The position numbers and the translations under genes were made by a program. From Halothiobacillus neapolitanus (GTDB taxonomy: Bacteria > Pseudomonadota > Gammaproteobacteria > Halothiobacillales > Halothiobacillaceae): a stretch of 28,371 nt of DNA. Of this stretch, positions 23,211 through 28,371 are shown piece after piece. The stretch spans positions 1 through 28,371 of the forward strand of contig DYLI01000004.1 in NCBI GenBank assembly GCA_020722165.1, read 5' to 3'. Positions within the stretch are counted from its first letter, which is position 1. Each line of letters opens with the position of its first letter. Below the pieces are notes generated by a model that was not told the DNA's origin, did not search any database, and saw nothing but the letters and a program-made list of their open reading frames with translations.

Positions 23211-25016
23211 ATGTCTGACGATTCCAAGTCCAACATTAAAGACCTTATTGCGCGAGGCAAAGAGCAGGGATACCTGACTTATGCCGAAATCAACGACACC
23301 CTGCCCGAAGGCATGGTCGAAGCCGATCAGATGGAAGACATCATCGGCATGATTAACGACATGGGTATCCGCGTCTTTGAAAGCGCGCCCGATGCGGATG
23401 AGCTTACCCTCTCTGACAATGCACCCGCCCCGGATGAAGATGCCGCCGAAGAAGCTGCGGCTGCGCTAACCTCGACCGTGGATGATGTCGTCGGTCGCAC
23501 TACCGACCCCGTGCGCATGTACATGCGCGAAATGGGCACCGTGGACTTACTGACCCGTGAAGGCGAAATCGTCATTGCCAAGCGCATTGAAGCGGGCTTG
23601 CGCGAAATGCTTTGCGCGCTCGCCATGCACCCGCCCGCCATCACTGAACTGCTCAGCGATTTCGATCGCTTTGAAGCGGGCGAAGCGCGCATTGCGGACG
23701 TGATCGTCGGCTTCGCCCCGCCAGAAGAAGAAATCCCACTTGAAATTGCAGCTGTCAGCGAGAACGTCGAAACCGATGACGTTATCGAAGATGTCGTTGA
23801 CGAAGGTGAAGACGAAATTGAAGCCGAACCCGCCGGTTTGGATATTGAAGCTGTACGCCTGCATATGGCAACCATGCGCGACCTTCACACCCGCCGACTT
23901 GCAGGTGAAGACGTCAAGGACGAACTGGAAGAAAGCCTACTCGGCCTCAAACTCAACCCTCTATTGACCGAGCGCCTGGTCAAAAACCTGCGCGGCGCGG
24001 TCGAGCGCGTACGCAAACTTGAGCGCGACGTACTTGAAGCCTGCGTACAGCAGGGTGGAATGCCGCGCGATCACTTCATCAAAACATTCCCTGGCAACGA
24101 AACCAACGCCGCCTGGCTGAGCGAAGCCAGTGCAAGCAAAGCTTTCGGTACGGGCATCCAAGCGCTTAGCGCCGACATTGAGCGCCTGCAAAAACGTCTC
24201 AGCTACCTTGAGCGCGACAACAGCCTCAGCGTGCGTCAGCTTAAAGACATTAACCGCCACATGCTGGTCGGTGAAGCCAAAGCACGCCGCGCCAAAAAAG
24301 ACATGGTCGAAGCCAACCTGCGCCTGGTGATTTCCATTGCCAAAAAATACACCAATCGCGGCTTGCAATTCCTTGATTTAATTCAAGAAGGCAACATTGG
24401 CCTGATGAAAGCGGTCGATAAATTTGAATATCGTCGCGGCTACAAATTCTCCACCTATGCCACATGGTGGATTCGCCAAGCCATAACCCGCTCCATTGCG
24501 GATCAGGCGCGCACCATCCGTATCCCGGTGCACATGATTGAGACCATCAACAAGCTCAACCGTGTGTCTCGCCAAATGCTACAAGAGATGGGGCGCGACC
24601 CAAGCCCTGAAGAACTGGCCGAGCGCATGGCCATGCCAGAAGACAAAGTGCGCAAGGTGATGAAAATCGCCAAAGAACCCATTTCGATGGAAACGCCCAT
24701 CGGTGATGACGAAGACTCGCATCTGGGCGACTTTATCGAAGACACTAGCGTCATCTCACCCTTGGACGCGGCCACCAACGAAGGCTTGGCCGAAGCTGTA
24801 CGCGATGTGATGGCCAGCCTCACCCCGCGCGAAGCCAAGGTGCTGCGTATGCGTTTTGGTATCGACATGAACACCGACCACACCCTTGAGGAAGTCGGCA
24901 AGCAATTCGATGTCACCCGTGAGCGCATCCGCCAAATCGAGGCCAAAGCACTGCGCAAGTTGCGCCACCCGTCACGCTCCGAGCTGCTGCGCAGCTTCCT
25001 CGAGGCCGAACGCTAG
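23211..25016 (+). CDS. rpoD: RNA polymerase sigma-70 factor (housekeeping)
   Basis: A 601-residue primary sigma factor. Region 1.1 is at the N-terminus (DLIARGKEQGYLTYAEIND), followed by an acidic stretch, region 1.2 (RMYMREMGTVDLLTREGE), and a non-conserved acidic insert (about 170-230). Regions 2.1-2.4 include TYATWWIRQAITRSI (from residue 415), which recognises the -10 element. Region 3 follows, and the region 4.2 helix-turn-helix (VGKQFDVTRERIRQIEAKAL), which recognises the -35 element, is near the end. All key regions are intact. It is preceded by dnaG and followed by a tRNA gene, as in other gammaproteobacteria. Confidence 0.98.
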   Translation: MSDDSKSNIKDLIARGKEQGYLTYAEINDTLPEGMVEADQMEDIIGMINDMGIRVFESAPDADELTLSDNAPAPDEDAAEEAAAALTSTVDDVVGRTTDPVRMYMREMGTVDLLTREGEIVIAKRIEAGLREMLCALAMHPPAITELLSDFDRFEAGEARIADVIVGFAPPEEEIPLEIAAVSENVETDDVIEDVVDEGEDEIEAEPAGLDIEAVRLHMATMRDLHTRRLAGEDVKDELEESLLGLKLNPLLTERLVKNLRGAVERVRKLERDVLEACVQQGGMPRDHFIKTFPGNETNAAWLSEASASKAFGTGIQALSADIERLQKRLSYLERDNSLSVRQLKDINRHMLVGEAKARRAKKDMVEANLRLVISIAKKYTNRGLQFLDLIQEGNIGLMKAVDKFEYRRGYKFSTYATWWIRQAITRSIADQARTIRIPVHMIETINKLNRVSRQMLQEMGRDPSPEELAERMAMPEDKVRKVMKIAKEPISMETPIGDDEDSHLGDFIEDTSVISPLDAATNEGLAEAVRDVMASLTPREAKVLRMRFGIDMNTDHTLEEVGKQFDVTRERIRQIEAKALRKLRHPSRSELLRSFLEAER

Positions 25017-25024
25017 AACCCATT

Positions 25025-25046
25025 CGACCCGGCACAAACCGGGTCG
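25025..25046 (+). other. Hairpin between rpoD and the tRNA gene
   Basis: CGACCCGG (25025-25032) pairs perfectly with CCGGGTCG (25039-25046) around CACAAA. No T-run follows, so it may be an RNA-processing or stability structure ahead of the tRNA, which starts 10 nt later. rpoD and the tRNA may therefore share a transcript. Confidence 0.5.
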
Positions 25047-25055
25047 TCCGCTTTC

Positions 25056-25131
25056 GGGCCCATAGCACAACGGTTAGTGCAGAGGACTCATAATCCTTTG
25101 GTTGCAGGTTCGAATCCCGCTGGGCCCACCA
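25056..25131 (+). tRNA. tRNA with CAU anticodon, probably tRNA-Ile2 (else elongator tRNA-Met)
   Basis: A 76-nt cloverleaf with encoded CCA. Acceptor stem GGGCCCA pairs with TGGGCCC; D-stem is GCAC/GTGC; anticodon stem GAGGA/TCCTT encloses loop CTCATAA with anticodon CAT at 25089-25091; the T-loop is TTCGAAT; discriminator A is at 25128. C4-G69 and C5-G68 in the acceptor stem are features of tRNA-Ile2, the substrate of lysidine synthetase TilS, and differ from those of elongator tRNA-Met, so Ile2 is favoured. The T-stem GCAGG/CCCGC has one A-C mismatch at its middle pair. It lies 39 nt after rpoD and is followed by a strong terminator. Confidence 0.95.
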
Positions 25132-25142
25132 TCTTTTGAACC

Positions 25143-25169
25143 AGCCCACTCAATAGAGTGGGCTTTTTT
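25143..25169 (+). terminator. Intrinsic terminator after the tRNA
   Basis: A perfect 9-bp stem (AGCCCACTC at 25143-25151, GAGTGGGCT at 25156-25164) with an AATA loop is followed by Ts to 25169. It ends the dnaG-rpoD-tRNA unit before the convergent ridA gene. There is no T-run on the minus strand, so it works in one direction only. Confidence 0.95.
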
Positions 25170-25190
25170 ATGCTGACTTCTTTCCGCCGA

Positions 25191-25598
25191 TTATGGGAGC
25201 ACATCCGCTTCATGCGCACCAACGACCATCACGCCGTCGGCCTCAACACGCGCATCACGCGGGAGGCTGGCCACGCCGACAGCTGCGCGTGCGGGGTAAG
25301 GTTGTTGAAAATACTCGGCCATAATGCTGTTTACCGCAGCAAAGTTGGCGAGGTCGGTCAGATAGACATTCAGCTTGGCGATGTCATTGAGCGAGCCGCC
25401 TGCCGCTTCGCACACGGCGCGCAGGTTTTGAAAAACTTGGTGGATTTCAGCTTCAATGCTGCTTTGCATCATCTGCATAGTGCTCGGATCAAGGGCAATT
25501 TGCCCGGAAAGATACACGGTATCGCCCACGCGCACGGCTTGTGAATAGGTGCCAATCGCCTGCGGTGCTTGGGTGGTTTGAATGGTAGTGCGGCTCAT
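25191..25598 (-). CDS. ridA: RidA-family enamine/imine deaminase
   Basis: A 135-residue protein of the RidA/YjgF/UK114 family, which hydrolyses reactive 2-aminoacrylate and other enamine intermediates to 2-keto acids and so protects PLP enzymes. The N-terminus APQAIGTYSQAV, the central VYLSGQIALDP, and the C-terminal PARAAVGVASLP with the conserved substrate-binding Arg are present. The acidic residue that follows in VEADG appears as Asp where Glu is common. The ATG at 25598 (MSRTTIQ) is preferred over a TTG two codons upstream because AAGGAA lies 8 nt before the ATG. It follows spoT on the same strand after about 59 nt, a common pairing. Confidence 0.95.
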   Translation of the reverse strand: MSRTTIQTTQAPQAIGTYSQAVRVGDTVYLSGQIALDPSTMQMMQSSIEAEIHQVFQNLRAVCEAAGGSLNDIAKLNVYLTDLANFAAVNSIMAEYFQQPYPARAAVGVASLPRDARVEADGVMVVGAHEADVLP

Positions 25599-25657
25599 TT
25601 TCAATGTTCCTTCGGGTTAATTCTTGGTTTCAAGGCATGACAAGGATCATTTGTCAG

Positions 25658-27862
25658 TTAGGTACGCCAAACCTTGAGCACGCCCTGCTCTCGCTTCAAA
25701 CGACGAATAATTTGGGCAAGCTGAAGACGGCCGCTCACGCGCAACAGGAAGGTAATCACGGTGACGTTTTGATCGCGGTCGTCAAAGCTGACGTTATCAA
25801 TATCCGCGCCAGTTTCCGCAATGGCACCTGCCATACGTGCCAGCCCACCGCGAAGGTTTTTGGCATTGAGCATGATTTCTGCTTGGTAATTGCCGGTGAC
25901 GTCGTTCGCCCACTCCACGGACATGAGATTTTCCGGTCGCGAGGCAAGCTCAACCGCATTACCGCACTGACGCCGATGTACCACCACACCGCGCCCCGTG
26001 CTGACAAAGCCGATAATGGGGTCGCCAGGAATCGGATGGCAGCATTTGGCGAAGCTCACGACCAACCCTTCGGAACCGCGCAGAATCAACGAGGCATTGT
26101 TCATGCCAGCGGCAGGCTGCTCGCTGCCAGCCACCTCACCCGTTTTGGCGGTTAGGCACAAGGCGACCAGCGTGGCCATGCGATTGCCCAAACCGATTTC
26201 ACGCAGCAAGTCGTTCATAGTGGTTTGATATTGATCTTGCACGCAAAGGGTTAGCCGTTCGGAGTCAATATCCGCCAAGCTAAGCTGGTGAGTTTCCAGC
26301 GCTTTATCCAGCAAACGCGCCCCCAACTGCATGGCTTCATCTTCGTGCAAGCCCTTGAGGAAAGCGCGAATATGGGTGCGCGCCTTGGCGGTCACGGCAA
26401 AGTTCAGCCAGTTTGGGCTGGGTGCAGAGCCTGGCGCGGTAATGATTTCAATGGTTTGGCCATTGCTCAACACATTGGATAGCGGTGCAAACTGGCGATC
26501 AATTTTACAGGCCACGCAGCTATTACCGACATCCGTATGTACCGCGTAAGCAAAATCAATCGGCGTCGAGCGACGTGGCAGCTCCATAATCTCGCCCATG
26601 GGCGTGAAGACATAAACCTCGTCGGGGAATAAATCGCCTTTGACGCTCTCCAGAAATTCCTGCGGGTTACCCGCCTGACGCTGAATATCCAAAAGCTCAC
26701 GCAACCATTCGCGCGCACGGGCTTGGGTCGCACCCGTTGCGTCGCCATTAGTCTTGTACAGCCAGTGCGCCGCGATGCCGCTTTCGGCAAACTGGTGCAT
26801 TTCGCGGGTGCGAATCTGCACTTCCAGCAGAATGCCGTGCGGCCCGAACAGCAGAGTGTGCAGTGATTGATAGCCATTGGCCTTGGGGATGGCGATGTAA
26901 TCCTTAAAACGCCCCGGCAAGGGTTTATAAAGATTATGTGCCAAGCCCAACAGGCGGTATACATTGTCCACCGTGTCAGTGACGATGCGCACTGCAAACA
27001 CGTCGAACACATCCTCGAACGACAGGTGTTTCTGCACCATTTTGCGGTAGATGCTGTATAGGCGCTTTTCTCGCGTCTGCACCTCGGCCTGCATCCCTTC
27101 TTCTTCAAGGCGCGCATTGAAGGCATCCTCAATCGTGCGCATGACCTCGCGCCGATTGCCCCGCGCCTTGCGCAAAGCTTGCTCCAACACACAGTAGCGC
27201 GTGGGATACATGGCCTGAAACCCAAGAGCCTCCAGCTCGTGACGCAAGCTGTTTAAACCAAGGCGATTGGCAATAGGCGTGTAAATCTCCAGGGTTTCGC
27301 GCGCAATCCTTCGGCGCTTATCCGGACGCATCACCCCAAGAGTGCGCATATTGTGCAGACGATCGGCCAGCTTGATGAGAATGACGCGCACGTCCTCGAC
27401 CATCGCCATCATCATTTTGCGGAAGTTAGCCGCCTGCTGCTCGGCTTTCGATTTAAAACGAATTTGATCGAGCTTGCTCACGCCCTCGACAAGGTGCGCG
27501 ACCTCAGCGCCGTACTCAGCAAGAATATACTCGTGACCGGTCGGCGTATCTTCGATCACATCATGCAACAAGGCCGCAATAATGGTTTTTTCGTCCATAC
27601 GCAAATCAGCCAAGATACCCGCCACCGCCACCGGATGGGTAATGTAAGGCTCGCCCGAAACCCGTGTTTGCCCTTCATGTGCCTGCGCCGCAAACGCGTA
27701 GGCTTGGGCAATGCGCTCAATGCTGGGTTCATCGAGATACACCACCAACACCTGCACAAGCGGCGCAAAAATAACATCCCCCGCAGCCAACGTACTCGGC
27801 ACGCCCGTTGCGGGGGATGACAGGTCTGGTATTTCAGACGCAGGCGGCACGATAGCCATCAT
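25658..27862 (-). CDS. spoT: Bifunctional (p)ppGpp synthetase/hydrolase
   Basis: A 734-residue RelA/SpoT homologue that makes and degrades the stringent-response alarmone. The HD hydrolase domain has His76, His100-Asp101 in LLHDVIEDT, and ADRLHNMRT further on, so hydrolase activity should be intact. The synthetase domain carries GRFKDYIAIPKANGYQSLHT; RxKD here is the version found in bifunctional enzymes (RelA-type synthetases have an acidic version). TGS (about 400-460), helical, zinc-finger-like and C-terminal ACT domains follow. The start is at two adjacent ATGs preceded by AAGG. It lies 30 nt after rpoZ, so both are likely in one operon with gmk. Confidence 0.97.
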   Translation of the reverse strand: MMAIVPPASEIPDLSSPATGVPSTLAAGDVIFAPLVQVLVVYLDEPSIERIAQAYAFAAQAHEGQTRVSGEPYITHPVAVAGILADLRMDEKTIIAALLHDVIEDTPTGHEYILAEYGAEVAHLVEGVSKLDQIRFKSKAEQQAANFRKMMMAMVEDVRVILIKLADRLHNMRTLGVMRPDKRRRIARETLEIYTPIANRLGLNSLRHELEALGFQAMYPTRYCVLEQALRKARGNRREVMRTIEDAFNARLEEEGMQAEVQTREKRLYSIYRKMVQKHLSFEDVFDVFAVRIVTDTVDNVYRLLGLAHNLYKPLPGRFKDYIAIPKANGYQSLHTLLFGPHGILLEVQIRTREMHQFAESGIAAHWLYKTNGDATGATQARAREWLRELLDIQRQAGNPQEFLESVKGDLFPDEVYVFTPMGEIMELPRRSTPIDFAYAVHTDVGNSCVACKIDRQFAPLSNVLSNGQTIEIITAPGSAPSPNWLNFAVTAKARTHIRAFLKGLHEDEAMQLGARLLDKALETHQLSLADIDSERLTLCVQDQYQTTMNDLLREIGLGNRMATLVALCLTAKTGEVAGSEQPAAGMNNASLILRGSEGLVVSFAKCCHPIPGDPIIGFVSTGRGVVVHRRQCGNAVELASRPENLMSVEWANDVTGNYQAEIMLNAKNLRGGLARMAGAIAETGADIDNVSFDDRDQNVTVITFLLRVSGRLQLAQIIRRLKREQGVLKVWRT

Positions 27863-27892
27863 CTAAGCCTTAGCACCTAAGCCCGGGATAGC

Positions 27893-28216
27893 TTAAACGT
27901 CATCGCTACTGGCCGCGCGGCGCGGTGCTGGGGTTTCGTCATCTTCACCACGAAATTCATTCAGCTCATCACGGATTTCAAAATCCGCAATGCGCGTGCG
28001 CACGGGTTGATGAATATGCACTTCGTCCAGCACAGCCTGAGTTACTTTGCCGGCGGCAATTTCACGCAGGGCAATGACGGTGGGCTTGTCATCCTCCGGA
28101 TCGACCAGCGGCTGAGCACCGGCTTCGATCTGGCGAGCGCGCTTGGCTGCCATTACAACGAGCTGGAAGCGATTACTCACATCCTTCAGGCAATCTTCAA
28201 TCGTTACGCGTGCCAT
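27893..28216 (-). CDS. rpoZ: RNA polymerase omega subunit
   Basis: A 107-residue omega subunit that helps assemble RNA polymerase and, in proteobacteria, forms part of a ppGpp-binding site. The N-terminus MARVTIEDCLKDVSNRFQLV and the helix VVMAAKRARQI are diagnostic; an acidic, low-complexity C-terminus extends beyond residue 75. GGAGA lies 7 nt before the ATG. A TATACA at 28255-28260 (minus) might be a -10 element in the 58-nt gap to gmk, but no matching -35 was found. Confidence 0.97.
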   Translation of the reverse strand: MARVTIEDCLKDVSNRFQLVVMAAKRARQIEAGAQPLVDPEDDKPTVIALREIAAGKVTQAVLDEVHIHQPVRTRIADFEIRDELNEFRGEDDETPAPRRAASSDDV

Positions 28217-28274
28217 ATATATTCTCCGGTCGTCAATTCATTTGAACCGCGCATTGTATAGAAGATGCGGGGTA

Positions 28275-28371
28275 TTAAGCCAGCAAGTCTTTGATTAGCC
28301 TTGCATGGCGCGCTGTAGAGCGCTCTCTGCGCGCACGATTTGCGCGAAAAATACACGCCAGCTCGCGCAAA
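28275..28371 (-). CDS. gmk: 3' end of guanylate kinase (partial, cut by the window edge)
   Basis: On the minus strand the frame entering at the right edge gives 31 codons and a TAA at 28275-28277. The segment LRELACIFRANRARRER, then RHARLIKDLLA before the stop, matches the basic helical C-terminus of guanylate kinase, which phosphorylates GMP to GDP. The gene order gmk-rpoZ-spoT supports the call. Only the C-terminus is visible, with no catalytic residues. Confidence 0.85.
   Translation of the reverse strand, partial: LRELACIFRANRARRERSTARHARLIKDLLA

Noticed and set aside
25025..25046. Perfect 8-bp hairpin as the rpoD terminator
   Set aside because: No T-run follows; the true terminator with a T-run is after the tRNA at 25143-25169.
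1..28371. CRISPR array, rRNA genes, phage genes or a complete insertion sequence
   Set aside because: I saw no regularly spaced direct repeats, no rRNA motifs, and no transposase, integrase or phage structural genes on either strand.

Overview
The window is a stretch of chromosome, most likely from a gammaproteobacterium of moderate GC content. The evidence is conserved gene order: gmk-rpoZ-spoT-ridA on the minus strand, aroK-aroB-damX-gltB and dnaG-rpoD-tRNA on the plus strand. An aceE-aceF-lpd pyruvate dehydrogenase operon whose E3 carries its own lipoyl domain, a periplasmic DsrE-like protein and a TauE/SafE anion exporter would suit a sulfur-metabolising lineage, but that is only a hint. 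I cannot name the species.

Region 1 (about 1-5300) is accessory DNA. It holds the 3' end of an unrecognised gene, a long REP-like hairpin, and an AT-rich gene for an HNH nuclease with five helical repeats in front of the nuclease domain. A 77-bp imperfect palindrome just after that gene's stop codon looks like an integron attC site in the correct orientation. There follow a small remnant of a phosphoenolpyruvate synthase gene, a VapBC toxin-antitoxin pair, a 170-bp MITE-like element with perfect 13-bp ends, a Fic AMP-transferase-type protein and a family 2 glycosyltransferase.

Region 2 (5300-13400) changes to housekeeping functions. On the minus strand are a secreted DsrE-like protein and a ribosome hibernation factor fused to a cold-shock domain, the latter with its own terminator. 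Divergent from these is the plus-strand operon aceE-aceF-lpdA-tauE. The three enzyme subunits turn pyruvate into acetyl-CoA. The exporter gene follows lpdA after only 4 nt.

Region 3 (13400-21300) carries aroK and aroB (shikimate pathway), a DamX-like SPOR-domain cell-division protein whose start codon touches the aroB stop, and gltB (large subunit of glutamate synthase) with a strong terminator. gltD, which normally follows gltB, is absent. The next gene is dnaG, itself missing its usual neighbour rpsU. Repeats lie at this join, which suggests a rearrangement breakpoint.

Region 4 (21400-28371) holds dnaG and rpoD (primase and the main sigma factor), a tRNA with anticodon CAU (probably Ile2) and a strong terminator. 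Convergent to them are ridA, spoT, rpoZ and the last 32 codons of gmk, the set that links nucleotide metabolism, RNA polymerase and the (p)ppGpp stringent response.

The most unusual item is the repeat-bearing HNH nuclease gene with its attC-like site (327-1827). The rest is mainly conserved core genome with a few informative oddities.
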